From assembly GCF_017948485.1 (NCBI RefSeq), contig NZ_JAFFSX010000029.1, positions 1 through 64,000 of the forward strand: 64,000 nucleotides of DNA. Direction: 5' to 3'. Source of the DNA: Streptomyces sp. GESEQ-35 (GTDB lineage: Bacteria > Actinomycetota > Actinomycetes > Streptomycetales > Streptomycetaceae). Below are positions 42,177 to 50,534 of this stretch, piece after piece. The notes beneath the pieces are model-generated. The model was not told the DNA's origin and did not search any database. It was given only the letters and a program-made list of their open reading frames with translations. Made by a program: the position numbers and the translations under genes. Within the stretch, counting starts at the first letter, position 1. The number at the start of each line of letters is the position of its first letter.

Positions 42177-42853
42177 GCAACCCCGACATCACCGTCGTAC
42201 ACGTCATGCGGCACGGCGAGGTCGCCAACCCGGACGGGGTGCTGTACGGGCGGCTGCCCGGCTACCACCTGTCGGAGCTCGGGCGGCAGATGGCCGACCG
42301 GGTCGCCGAGCACCTCGCCCCCCGCGACATCACCTACGTCTGCTCCTCCCCGCTGGAGCGCGCACAGGAGACGGCCACGCCGATCGCCAAAGCGCACGGC
42401 CTCGACCTCGCCACCGACGAGCGGCTCATCGAGGCCGACAACGTCTTCCAGGGCAAGACCTTCGGTGTCGGCGACGGGGCGCTGCGCCGGCCCGAGAACT
42501 GGAAGCACCTCGTCAATCCGTTCAAGCCGTCCTGGGGCGAGCCCTACGTCGACCAGGTCGTACGGATGATGGGGGCGCTGGACGCCGCCAAGGACGCCGC
42601 CCGTGGGCACGAGGCCGTGCTGGTCAGCCATCAGCTGCCGGTCTGGATCGTGCGGTCGTACGTCGAGCGGCGGCGGCTGTGGCACGACCCGCGCAAGCGG
42701 CAGTGCACGCTCGCGTCCCTGACGACCTTCACGTACCAGGACGACCGGATCGTCTCCGTCGGCTACACCGAGCCTGCGCGTGATCTTGTGCCGGCACATC
42801 TCCTTGCAGGAGCCAAGCCGGTTAAGGGCAAGGACAAGGCCTTCGGCGCGTAG
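42173..42853 (+). CDS. Histidine phosphatase family protein (phosphoglycerate mutase-like)
   Basis: A 226-residue branch-1 histidine phosphatase. The phospho-His motif is VMRHGEVANPDGVLYGR, with a second Arg/Glu region CSSPLERAQETATPIAKAHG and C-terminal His in VLVSHQLPVW. It hydrolyses an unidentified phosphoester. It is coupled to hemL by an ATGA overlap, a conserved-looking arrangement in Streptomyces, but a role in heme synthesis is not shown. Confidence 0.92.
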   Translation: MSNPDITVVHVMRHGEVANPDGVLYGRLPGYHLSELGRQMADRVAEHLAPRDITYVCSSPLERAQETATPIAKAHGLDLATDERLIEADNVFQGKTFGVGDGALRRPENWKHLVNPFKPSWGEPYVDQVVRMMGALDAAKDAARGHEAVLVSHQLPVWIVRSYVERRRLWHDPRKRQCTLASLTTFTYQDDRIVSVGYTEPARDLVPAHLLAGAKPVKGKDKAFGA

Positions 42854-42877
42854 CGCTCCGCGGGTTGTGCGGGGGTT

Positions 42878-42952
42878 TTGCCGGTAGTTGTTCGGCTGCC
42901 TGGCCGGTGGGGGTTGTTCGCGCAGTTCCCCGCGCCCCTAAAGGCCTGTTGT
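42878..42952. repeat. Dispersed intergenic repeat, copy D
   Basis: Core gcgcagttccccgcgcccct at 42920-42939, preceded by gccggtgggggttgttc and followed by aaaggcc. It lies between the phosphatase and the Tat lipoprotein genes. Confidence 0.88.
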
Positions 42953-42964
42953 TGCGCCGTTGTT

Positions 42965-42999
42965 GCAATTGTTCCGGAATGCTGGCAATTATCCGGAAC
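42965..42999. promoter_or_regulatory. Paired gcaatt-ttccggaa boxes
   Basis: gcaattgttccggaa (42965) and gcaattatccggaa (42985) form a direct repeat with 20-bp period. Their inner parts also make an 8-bp inverted repeat (gttccgga / tccggaac). It lies 63 bp upstream of the ATG at 43062, a good operator or activator position. Confidence 0.5.
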
Positions 43000-43061
43000 C
43001 TCCCCCTTCCTCGCGTCCTCTGACTGGGTGACCACCAGAGAACGTGATGATCGGGGACGCA

Positions 43062-44294
43062 ATGCGCACTCTCACCCGAAGGGGAGCACTCGGACTCGGC
43101 GCCGGTGCCGCGGCCGCCGCCGGACTGGCCGGCTGCGGCACCTTCACCCCGTCAGAGGGGTCGACGGGCGTCGGAGGTTCCGGGAAGAGCCCTTCAGGCA
43201 AGCCGACGGCCACCGCGCGGCCGATCGGCGACGGCTCGACCTCCTTCACCGGCAAGCAGCCCCACCAGCCGTCGAAGCCCGAGCCGTTGGAGCCCGGCCA
43301 GACCCCGCCGCAGTTCGTCATCTTCTCCTGGGACGGGGCAGGGGAAGTCGGCAACGGCCTCTTTCCGCGCTTCCTCGAACTCGCGAAGCAGCACGAGGCG
43401 CACATGACCTTCTTCCTCTCCGGGCTGTATCTGCTGCCCGAGAGCAAGAAGCGGCTCTACGACCCCCCGAACAACGCGCGTGGCGCCTCCGACATCGGCT
43501 ACCTCACCGACGAGCACATCAAGGAGACGCTGAAGAACGTCCGGCAGGCCTGGCTCGACGGGCACGAGATCGGCACCCACTTCAACGGCCACTTCTGCTC
43601 CGGCTACGGCACGGTCGGCAACTGGACGCCGCAGCAGTGGAAGAGCGAGATCCAGCAGGCGAAGGCGTTCGTGAAGGAGTGGCGGACCAACACCGGGTGG
43701 ACCGACATGCCCGCCCTGCCCTTCGACTACGAGAAGGAGCTCGTCGGCGGTCGCACGCCCTGTCTCCTCGGCCAGGACAACCTGCTGCCCGTGGCCCGTG
43801 AACTCGGCTGGCGCTACGACGCCTCCTCGCCCGGCGGCCGTCAGGTCTGGCCGGAGAAGAAGCAGGGCATATGGGACCTGCCGCTTCAGCAGATACCTTT
43901 CCCCGGACATTCGTTCGAGGTCCTGTCCATGGACTACAACATGCTCGCCAACCAGTCGATCAACTCGACCAACGCGCCCTCGTACAACTACCCGGGGTGG
44001 CAGCAGCAGTCGGCGCAGGCGTACATATCCGGATTCAAGCGGTCGTACGAGACAAATCGCGCACCCTTCTTCATCGGCAACCACTTCGAGCAATGGAACG
44101 GCGGGATCTACATGGACGCCGTGGAAGAAGCGCTGAAGTACATCGCGCGCGAGAAGGAGAAGGGCGAGGACGTACGGCTGGTCTCCTTCAGGCAGTTCGT
44201 GGACTGGATGGACGTACAGACGCCGGCCGTCCTCGACAAGCTGCGCACCCTCGACGTCGGACAGGCGCCCGCCGCGGGGTGGAAGCAGCTCTGA
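43062..44294 (+). CDS. Tat lipoprotein, polysaccharide deacetylase-like
   Basis: A 410-residue exported protein. The N-terminus MRTLTRRGALGLGAGAAAAA then GLAGCGTF combines a twin-arginine motif (TRRGA) with a lipobox Cys. The body begins FVIFSWDGAGEVGNGLFPRF, then HMTFFLSGLYLLPESKKRLY and GHEIGTHFNGHFCSG, which are the NodB/polysaccharide-deacetylase-like Asp and HxxxH motifs. It would deacetylate or hydrolyse a cell-wall or exopolysaccharide glycan. It stands just upstream of the cytochrome c maturation operon but probably has its own promoter. Confidence 0.87.
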   Translation: MRTLTRRGALGLGAGAAAAAGLAGCGTFTPSEGSTGVGGSGKSPSGKPTATARPIGDGSTSFTGKQPHQPSKPEPLEPGQTPPQFVIFSWDGAGEVGNGLFPRFLELAKQHEAHMTFFLSGLYLLPESKKRLYDPPNNARGASDIGYLTDEHIKETLKNVRQAWLDGHEIGTHFNGHFCSGYGTVGNWTPQQWKSEIQQAKAFVKEWRTNTGWTDMPALPFDYEKELVGGRTPCLLGQDNLLPVARELGWRYDASSPGGRQVWPEKKQGIWDLPLQQIPFPGHSFEVLSMDYNMLANQSINSTNAPSYNYPGWQQQSAQAYISGFKRSYETNRAPFFIGNHFEQWNGGIYMDAVEEALKYIAREKEKGEDVRLVSFRQFVDWMDVQTPAVLDKLRTLDVGQAPAAGWKQL

Positions 44295-44360
44295 AATGGG
44301 AGTTTCCGCCCGGAAGGGGGGTGCGCAAGATCCCCGGAACGGACATGCGAAACTTTTCAC

Positions 44361-44951
44361 ATGAGTGCCGCCCGCCGCGCCCCCCTGACCCTCACCGGTG
44401 CCGCCGTCGCCGCGTTGCTGCTGTCCGCCTGCGGCTCCGGAGGGACCTCCGGCGGAGGCGGCAACACCAACTTCGTCATGGGCGAGGACGGCGTCTCGAC
44501 CGTGCAGCAGGGCGAGCGGGCCGCGGCCCCCGACCTGTCCGGCGGCACCATCGACGGCAAGCAGCTCGACGTCGCCTCGTACAAGGGCAAGGTCGTCGTG
44601 CTGAACGTGTGGGGTTCCTGGTGTGCCCCGTGCCGCGCCGAGGCGCCGGGCTTCGAGAAGGTCTACAAGGACCTCAAGGGCCAGGGCGTGCAGTTCGTCG
44701 GCATCAACACCCGTGACACCAGCACCAAGAACGCCCTCGCCTTCGAGAAGCAGTACGGCGTCACCTACCCCAGCCTGTACGACCCCACGGGCAAGCTGAT
44801 GCTCCGCTTCGAGAAGGGCACGCTCAACCCGCAGGCGATCCCCTCCACGCTCGTCCTCGACCGGGACGGCAAGATCGCGGCCCGTTCGCTGGCCGCGCTC
44901 AGCGAGGACAAGCTGCGCAAGATGCTCAACCCGGTCCTCGCGGAGAAGTGA
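44361..44951 (+). CDS. TlpA/ResA-like thiol-disulfide oxidoreductase
   Basis: A 196-residue membrane-anchored thioredoxin fold. Signal with lipobox LLLSACGSGG. Active-site motif WCAPC in NVWGSWCAPCRAEAPGFEKV, and the cis-Pro near AIPSTLVLDRDG. It reduces apocytochrome c heme-binding cysteines outside the membrane, with electrons from CcdA. It leads the four-gene System II operon; CcdA follows after one base. A gaaact hexamer lies 6 nt before the ATG, suggesting a leaderless transcript. Confidence 0.92.
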   Translation: MSAARRAPLTLTGAAVAALLLSACGSGGTSGGGGNTNFVMGEDGVSTVQQGERAAAPDLSGGTIDGKQLDVASYKGKVVVLNVWGSWCAPCRAEAPGFEKVYKDLKGQGVQFVGINTRDTSTKNALAFEKQYGVTYPSLYDPTGKLMLRFEKGTLNPQAIPSTLVLDRDGKIAARSLAALSEDKLRKMLNPVLAEK

Positions 44952-44952
44952 C

Positions 44953-45723
44953 GTGACCGGAGTGTCCACGCTGGCCGCGACGGGCGTCAACGGCACCGTG
45001 CTCAACGGCGCCCTGCTGATCGCCCTGCCCATCGCGCTGCTCGGCGGCCTCGTCTCCTTCTTCTCCCCGTGCGTCCTGCCACTCGTCCCCGGCTATCTGT
45101 CGTACGTCACCGGAGTCGCCGGCACCGACCTGGCCGAGGCCCGGCGCGGGCGGATGGTCGCCGGCGCCTCATTGTTCGTGCTGGGCTTCACCGCCGTGTT
45201 CGTCTCCAGCGGCGCGCTGTTCGGGTACTTCGGCGCCGACCTCCAGGAACAGCACGGCTGGCTGAACAAGGTGCTCGGCGTGCTCATGATCGCCATGGGC
45301 GTCTTCTTCATGGGCCTGATGCCCTGGCTGACCCAGCGCGAGTTCCGCTTCCACAAGCGGCCGGTGACCGGGCTCGTCGGCGCCCCCTTCCTCGGCGCGC
45401 TGTTCGGCATCGGCTGGACGCCGTGCATCGGCCCGACCCTCGCCTCGGTGATCGCGCTCTCCTCCCAGCAGGGCAGCGCGGGCCGCGGGGCCATACTGAC
45501 CGTCGCGTACTGCCTGGGCCTCGGCGTGCCCTTCGTCCTGGCGGCGATCGCCTTCCGCAAGGCGCTCGGCGCCTTCGGCTGGGTCAAGCGCCACTATGTC
45601 TGGGTGATGCGGATCGGCGGCACCATGATGATCGCGACCGGTCTGCTGCTGCTGACCGGCGCCTGGGACAGTCTCGTGTCGGAGATGCAGAACTGGTCCA
45701 ACGGCTTCACTGTGGGGATCTGA
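44953..45723 (+). CDS. ccdA: Cytochrome c biogenesis protein CcdA
   Basis: A 256-residue membrane protein with six helices that carries reducing power across the membrane to the TlpA/ResA-like thioredoxin. The two reactive cysteines are in LVSFFSPCVLPLVPGYLSYV and GIGWTPCIGPTLAS. It lies in the operon, 1 bp after the thioredoxin stop and 3 bp before resB. GTG start. Confidence 0.95.
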   Translation: MTGVSTLAATGVNGTVLNGALLIALPIALLGGLVSFFSPCVLPLVPGYLSYVTGVAGTDLAEARRGRMVAGASLFVLGFTAVFVSSGALFGYFGADLQEQHGWLNKVLGVLMIAMGVFFMGLMPWLTQREFRFHKRPVTGLVGAPFLGALFGIGWTPCIGPTLASVIALSSQQGSAGRGAILTVAYCLGLGVPFVLAAIAFRKALGAFGWVKRHYVWVMRIGGTMMIATGLLLLTGAWDSLVSEMQNWSNGFTVGI

Positions 45724-45726
45724 TCG

Positions 45727-47451
45727 ATGAGCAAGACGACCACCTCCGACGCGACCCCGGCCGAGGCCGAGGACCGGGACCTGAGCGCCGCCGGCTCCCA
45801 GCTCTCCACCGCCCCCAAGGAAGAGCTGCCGGGCCTGCCCTCCCTGGGCGTCATCGGCTGGGCCCGCTGGTTCTGGCGCCAGCTCACCTCCATGCGGGTC
45901 GCCCTGCTCCTCCTCCTGCTGCTGGCGCTGGGCGCGATCCCCGGCTCGCTGATCCCGCAGAGCGGAACCGACGCCACCAAGGTCGCCGACTTCCGCGACC
46001 GGCACGACATCCTCGCGCCGGTCTACGACAAGCTCGGCCTCTTCCACGTCTACAGCTCGGTGTGGTTCTCCGCCATCTACATCCTGCTGTTCGTCTCCCT
46101 CGTCGGCTGCATCGTGCCCCGGACCTGGCAGTTCGTCGGCCAGCTGCGCGGCCGTCCGCCGGGCGCGCCCAAGCGGCTGACCCGGCTGCCCGCGTACACG
46201 ACCTGGCGAACTCGGGCCGAGCCGGAGCAGGTGCGCGAGGCCGCGCTCGCGCTGCTGAAGAAGCGGCGCTTCAGGGCCCACCCCGCCGGTGACGCGGTCG
46301 CCGCCGAGAAGGGCTATCTGCGCGAGGTCGGCAACCTCGCCTTCCATATCGCGCTGATCGTGATGCTGATCGCCTTCGCCTTCGGCCAGCTGTTCAAGAC
46401 CGAGGGCAACAAGCTGGTCGTCGAGGGCGACGGCTTCTCCAACACCCTCACCCAGTACGACGACTTCAAGTCCGGCACCCTCTTCGACACCGACGACCTG
46501 GCGCCGTTCAGCTTCAACCTGAAGAACTTCACCGGCACCTACGAGGCCTCCGGCCCCAACAAGGGCACCCCGCGCATCTACCAGGCGGACATCAGCTACA
46601 GCGAAGGCGCCTACGGCAAGGAGACGAAGACCAGGGTCAAGGTCAACGAACCGCTGGAGATCGGCGACTCGAAGGTCTACCTCACCGCCCATGGCTACGC
46701 GCCCGTCGTCACCGTCCGGGACGGCAAGGGCGACGTCGTCTACAGCGACGCCGTACCCCTGCTGCCGCTCGACTCCAACGTCACCTCCTCCGGCGTGATC
46801 AAGGTCTACGACGGCTACAAGAACGCCAAGGGCGTCAGCGAACAGCTCGGCTTCCAGGCCTTCTTCCTGCCCTCCTACGTCAAGGGCAACGAGGTCTCCT
46901 CCACCTTCCCGGCCCTGCTCAACCCGGTCCTGAACCTGGAGCCCTACCACGGCGACCTCGGCGTCAACTCGGGCATCCCGCAGAGCGTGTACCAGCTCGA
47001 CAAGTCCCATATGAAGAACTTCAAGGACTCCAAGGGCGCGCAGCTGCGGGAGAACCTGAAGCCCGGCGAGACCATGAAGCTCCCGAACGGCGCCGGCTCG
47101 GTCACCTACGAGGGCACCAAGGAGTGGGCGAACTTCCAGGTCACGCAGCAGCCCGCCAGCGGCTGGGCGCTCGCCGGTGCCATCACCGCTATCTTCGGTC
47201 TCGCCGCCTCCCTGTTCATCCAGCGCCGTCGCGTCTGGGTGCGCGCTACGCGCAGCGCGGATGGGGTGACGGTCGTGGAAATGGCCGGCCTCGGCCGCAG
47301 CGAGTCCGCCAAGGTGCCCGAGGAACTCGGTGATCTGGCCGGGATCCTGTACGACCAGGCGCCGGGGGCCCCCGACCCTGACGACGACTCCGATGACCCC
47401 TCCACATCCCCCGACCCCCAAGTCGTACCTGCCGAAGGGGCTGAGCAGTGA
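45727..47451 (+). CDS. resB: Cytochrome c biogenesis protein ResB
   Basis: A 574-residue membrane protein of System II. It works with CcsB to export heme and attach it to apocytochrome c. Helices lie at LLLLLLLALGAIPGSLIPQS, WFSAIYILLFVSLVGCIVPR, LAFHIALIVMLIAFAFGQLF and near the C-terminus (LAGAITAIFGLAASLFIQRR), with a large outer domain between the last two. The acidic C-terminal tail (DPDDDSDDPSTSPDP) is cytoplasmic. It overlaps the next GTG (GTGA). Confidence 0.95.
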   Translation: MSKTTTSDATPAEAEDRDLSAAGSQLSTAPKEELPGLPSLGVIGWARWFWRQLTSMRVALLLLLLLALGAIPGSLIPQSGTDATKVADFRDRHDILAPVYDKLGLFHVYSSVWFSAIYILLFVSLVGCIVPRTWQFVGQLRGRPPGAPKRLTRLPAYTTWRTRAEPEQVREAALALLKKRRFRAHPAGDAVAAEKGYLREVGNLAFHIALIVMLIAFAFGQLFKTEGNKLVVEGDGFSNTLTQYDDFKSGTLFDTDDLAPFSFNLKNFTGTYEASGPNKGTPRIYQADISYSEGAYGKETKTRVKVNEPLEIGDSKVYLTAHGYAPVVTVRDGKGDVVYSDAVPLLPLDSNVTSSGVIKVYDGYKNAKGVSEQLGFQAFFLPSYVKGNEVSSTFPALLNPVLNLEPYHGDLGVNSGIPQSVYQLDKSHMKNFKDSKGAQLRENLKPGETMKLPNGAGSVTYEGTKEWANFQVTQQPASGWALAGAITAIFGLAASLFIQRRRVWVRATRSADGVTVVEMAGLGRSESAKVPEELGDLAGILYDQAPGAPDPDDDSDDPSTSPDPQVVPAEGAEQ

Positions 47452-48527
47452 CTCTCGCCGCCGCCACCAACGAAAACCTCGCGAACCTCAGCAACACGCT
47501 GATCTACTCCGCGATGGCCGTCTACACCCTGGCCTTCTTCGCGTACATCGCCGAATGGCTGCTCGGCAGCCGCAGCAGGGTCGGCCGGACCGCCGCCGCG
47601 CTCACCGGGCAGAAGACCGCGGCGAAGGCTCCGGCCGTCACCGTGAAGAACGCGGGTGGCACCGCCGTACTGGAGCGGCCGAAGGTCGTCGTGCGGGCCG
47701 CGGCCGGTGCGCGTGACGTGCCCGACGGGCCCGGGGCGCACGGCGGGGACGAGCAGGGCGACCTCTACGGGCGTATCGCCATCTCCCTCACCGTCCTCGC
47801 GTTCCTGATCGAGTTCGCCGGGGTGCTCTCCCGTGCTCTGTCGGTGCAGCGGGCGCCGTGGGGCAACATGTACGAGTTCAACCTCACCTTCTCGACGGTC
47901 GCCGTCGGGGTGTACCTCGCACTGCTCGCGCTGAAGAAGAACATCCGCTGGCTCGGGCTCTTCCTGATCACCACGGTCCTCCTCGACCTCGGCCTCGCCG
48001 TCACTGTCTTGTACACCGCCAGCGACCAGTTGGTTCCCGCCCTTCACTCGTACTGGCTGTACATCCACGTCTCGACGGCGATCTTCTGCGGCGCGGTCTT
48101 CTACGTCGGCGCGGTCGCCACGATCCTGTACCTGTTCAAGGACTCGTACGAGAACAAGCTCGCCACCGGCGGCACGCCCGGCCGCTTCGCGACCTCCGTC
48201 CTGGAACGGCTGCCCGCCTCGGCGTCCCTCGACAAGTTCTCCTACCGCGTCAACGCGGCCGTCTTCCCCCTCTGGACGTTCACGATCATCGCGGGCGCCA
48301 TCTGGGCGGGCGACGCCTGGGGCCGCTACTGGGGCTGGGACCCCAAGGAGACCTGGTCCTTCATCACCTGGGTCGCCTACGCGTGCTACCTGCACGCGCG
48401 CGCCACGGCCGGCTGGAAGGGCCGCAAGGCCGCCTACCTGGCCCTTGTCGCGTTCGGCTGCTGGCTGTTCAACTACTACGGCGTCAACATCTTCGTCTCC
48501 GGCAAGCACTCCTACGCCGGCGTGTGA
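47448..48527 (+). CDS. ccsB: Cytochrome c biogenesis protein CcsB (ResC)
   Basis: A 359-residue polytopic protein, partner of ResB. The signature is the Trp-rich WWD-like region GDAWGRYWGWDPKETWSFIT, which binds heme, preceded by conserved His-bearing helices (LHSYWLYIHVSTAIFCGAVF). It begins with its own helix then a basic linker (residues about 45-85). Its GTG overlaps resB's TGA. A large hairpin after the stop ends the operon. Confidence 0.95.
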   Translation: MTLAAATNENLANLSNTLIYSAMAVYTLAFFAYIAEWLLGSRSRVGRTAAALTGQKTAAKAPAVTVKNAGGTAVLERPKVVVRAAAGARDVPDGPGAHGGDEQGDLYGRIAISLTVLAFLIEFAGVLSRALSVQRAPWGNMYEFNLTFSTVAVGVYLALLALKKNIRWLGLFLITTVLLDLGLAVTVLYTASDQLVPALHSYWLYIHVSTAIFCGAVFYVGAVATILYLFKDSYENKLATGGTPGRFATSVLERLPASASLDKFSYRVNAAVFPLWTFTIIAGAIWAGDAWGRYWGWDPKETWSFITWVAYACYLHARATAGWKGRKAAYLALVAFGCWLFNYYGVNIFVSGKHSYAGV

Positions 48528-48539
48528 CACGCCTACGGT

Positions 48540-48580
48540 GAAGGCCGGTTCCTGTGACGCGAGTCACGGAACCGGCCTTC
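48540..48580. terminator. Long hairpin ending the cytochrome c maturation operon
   Basis: gaaggccggttcc pairs perfectly with ggaaccggccttc, and the inside tgtgac/gtcacg extends the stem around a gcga loop. No T run follows, as is usual in Streptomyces. It separates ccsB from the sigma factor gene. Confidence 0.85.
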
Positions 48581-48603
48581 GTCGTACGGACAGGTAGAGA
48601 GAC

Positions 48604-49209
48604 GTGGATACGAATCTACGGAAACGCATCCGTGCGGGGGACCACGACGCCTTCGGCGACCTCTTCGACGCGTACGCACGCTCCGTCTACAACCATGCCT
48701 TCCGGCTCACGGGGGAGTGGAGCACGGCCGAGGACGTCGTCTCGCTGACCTTCCTGGACGCCTGGCGGCTGCGCGACCGGCTCGACGAGGAGGGCGGCTC
48801 CCTGCGGCCCTGGCTGCTAGGCATCGCCACCAACGTCACCCGCAACACCCGCCGCGCCGCCCGAAGACACACGGCGGCCGTCGCCCGGCTGCCGCCCCCG
48901 GAGACGGTCCGCGACTTCGCCGACGAGGTCGCGGGCCGACTGGACGACGCGGCGCAACTGGCCGTCGTACAGACCGCGTTGGCGAAGCTTCGGCGGGCCG
49001 AGCGTGAGGTGCTGGCGCTGTGCGCGTGGTCCGGGCTGGGCTACGAGGCGGCGGCCGAGGCGCTCGGGGTGCCCGTCGGGACCGTACGGTCCCGGCTCTC
49101 GCGTGCGCGGACAAAACTCGCGAAATATATGGAACTGCCTTACGCGCACGGACAGATGACAGGTGACCGCACCACCGCGGTCGGGCCCATCAGGGAGGGA
49201 GACCGATGA
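48604..49209 (+). CDS. ECF-type RNA polymerase sigma factor
   Basis: A 201-residue sigma factor. Region 2 (GDHDAFGDLFDAYARSVYNH, then EDVVSLTFLDAWRLRDRL) binds the -10, and region 4 (LAKLRRAEREVLALCAWSGL, then VPVGTVRSRLSRARTKL) the -35. No region 3. Its stop overlaps the ATG of the CU044_5270-type membrane protein (ATGA), a common arrangement in which the partner modulates the sigma factor. GTG start. Confidence 0.92.
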   Translation: MDTNLRKRIRAGDHDAFGDLFDAYARSVYNHAFRLTGEWSTAEDVVSLTFLDAWRLRDRLDEEGGSLRPWLLGIATNVTRNTRRAARRHTAAVARLPPPETVRDFADEVAGRLDDAAQLAVVQTALAKLRRAEREVLALCAWSGLGYEAAAEALGVPVGTVRSRLSRARTKLAKYMELPYAHGQMTGDRTTAVGPIREGDR

Positions 49210-50093
49210 ACCAGCTTCCCGAACTTCCGGAACGGGATCTTCCGCCGGGCCGTCACCGACTCCTCAAGGAGCATCTGATGACCGAGATCCGGCAGGCGGA
49301 CGAGGCCCCCGCACGCAGGTCGTGGCTGCGCCCCGCGCTCGTGGCGGGAGCCGTCGCGGCCGTCAGCGCCGTGACCCTGACGATCGCCGTGCCGTCCGAC
49401 GAGCAGCGGCCCGCGCCGGCCGCCTCGCAGAACGCCACCGGGCGCGCCGGGGAGGCGACGGCGCCGACGATCCGCGACGACCAGTTCGTGTACATCAGGA
49501 GCAAGGTCAGCTGGACCGGGTACGACATGGGCAAGAAGACCGCGACCATCGAGCCGCTGCGCGAGCGTGAGGTGTGGCTGTCGGTGGACGGCAGCAAGAA
49601 GGGCGAGGCGAACGACCCCTACCGCGGCCTCGAGCACCAGCTCCTGGAAGCCGACGCCGAGTCCCTCACCGCCTACCGCAACCTCCAGAAGCTGCCGACC
49701 GACCCCGACAAGATGTACGACTGGCTGAACCGCGAGAGCCAGGGCGGCAGCAGCAAGGAAGCGGCCAGTTTCGCCCTGGTCGGAGACCTTGTCCACGAGT
49801 CGCTGATCCCCCCGGCGCAGGCCGCCGCCCTCTACCGTGCGGCCGCCAGGATCCCCGGCGTTTTCGTGATCGACGACGCGGTGGACGCCGCCGGACGGCA
49901 CGGTGTGGCGGTCGCCCGCATCGACGAAGGGCAGCGCCAAGAGCTGATCTTCGACAAGGAGACGAAGGAATTCCTCGGCGAGCGGCAGGTGGCTGTGGAG
50001 GACGGCTCCATGGGCATCAAGAAGGGTGACGTCACCTCCCGCACCGCCGTCCTGGAGCGGACGGTCGTCGACAAGCGGGGCGAGCGCTCCTAA
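49206..50093 (+). CDS. CU044_5270-type membrane protein, probable sigma-linked partner
   Basis: A 295-residue protein. The cytoplasmic N-terminus (PERDLPPGRHRLLKEHLMTE) precedes one membrane helix near residues 38-57 (LRPALVAGAVAAVSAVTLTI), and an outer domain of about 235 residues follows (DDQFVYIRSKVSWT, then DWLNRESQGGSSKEAASF). The pattern matches the CU044_5270 family found beside ECF sigma genes. Whether it is an anti-sigma factor is not established: there is no zinc-binding HxxxCxxC motif. It is coupled to the sigma gene by ATGA. Confidence 0.85.
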   Translation: MNQLPELPERDLPPGRHRLLKEHLMTEIRQADEAPARRSWLRPALVAGAVAAVSAVTLTIAVPSDEQRPAPAASQNATGRAGEATAPTIRDDQFVYIRSKVSWTGYDMGKKTATIEPLREREVWLSVDGSKKGEANDPYRGLEHQLLEADAESLTAYRNLQKLPTDPDKMYDWLNRESQGGSSKEAASFALVGDLVHESLIPPAQAAALYRAAARIPGVFVIDDAVDAAGRHGVAVARIDEGQRQELIFDKETKEFLGERQVAVEDGSMGIKKGDVTSRTAVLERTVVDKRGERS

Positions 50094-50132
50094 CCACGTG
50101 CGGAACCCCTCTCCGAGGGTCAGGCTGGTGTC

Positions 50133-50534
50133 ATGAGCGGTTCCATCGAGCAGGGCGCCGGCCGGACCCGCGGGAGCACGCACATACTCCACTTCCTGGT
50201 GCGGATCCCGAGGCCCATGGAGACGGTCTGGCCCGCCCTGGCCACCGCGGACGGCCTCGCCACCTGGTTCACCCCGGCCGACGTCCTCGAACCCCACCTG
50301 GGCGGCGCGGTCACCCTCCACGGCATCGGCTCCGGGCGGATCACCGCCTGGGACGTGGAGCGGATCGCCGAGTACACGGTGGAGGGCGGCGCGCGCCTCA
50401 GGTTCCACCTGGAACGCGACGGCGACAACGCGAGCGCTCTCCGCTTCACCCACGAGTTCCGGGGCGGGCAGGAGTCGGAGCAGCGGTGGCGGGCCCGGTT
50501 CGAGCGGCTGATCGAGAACCTCAGTCGACCGTGA
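50133..50534 (+). CDS. SRPBCC-domain protein
   Basis: A 133-residue START-like protein: HFLVRIPRPMETVWPALATA, DGLATWFTPADVLEPHLGG, ITAWDVERIAEYTVEGG. The fold forms a hydrophobic pocket (Aha1/CalC-like group) that binds small ligands. No function is deducible. It converges on the oxygenase gene and overlaps its end by 14 bp. No ribosome binding site seen; caggct lies 6 nt before the ATG. Confidence 0.85.
   Translation: MSGSIEQGAGRTRGSTHILHFLVRIPRPMETVWPALATADGLATWFTPADVLEPHLGGAVTLHGIGSGRITAWDVERIAEYTVEGGARLRFHLERDGDNASALRFTHEFRGGQESEQRWRARFERLIENLSRP

Noticed and set aside
45169..47421. A 750-codon minus-strand frame opposite ccdA and resB
   Set aside because: Shadow of a conserved operon; no family motif.
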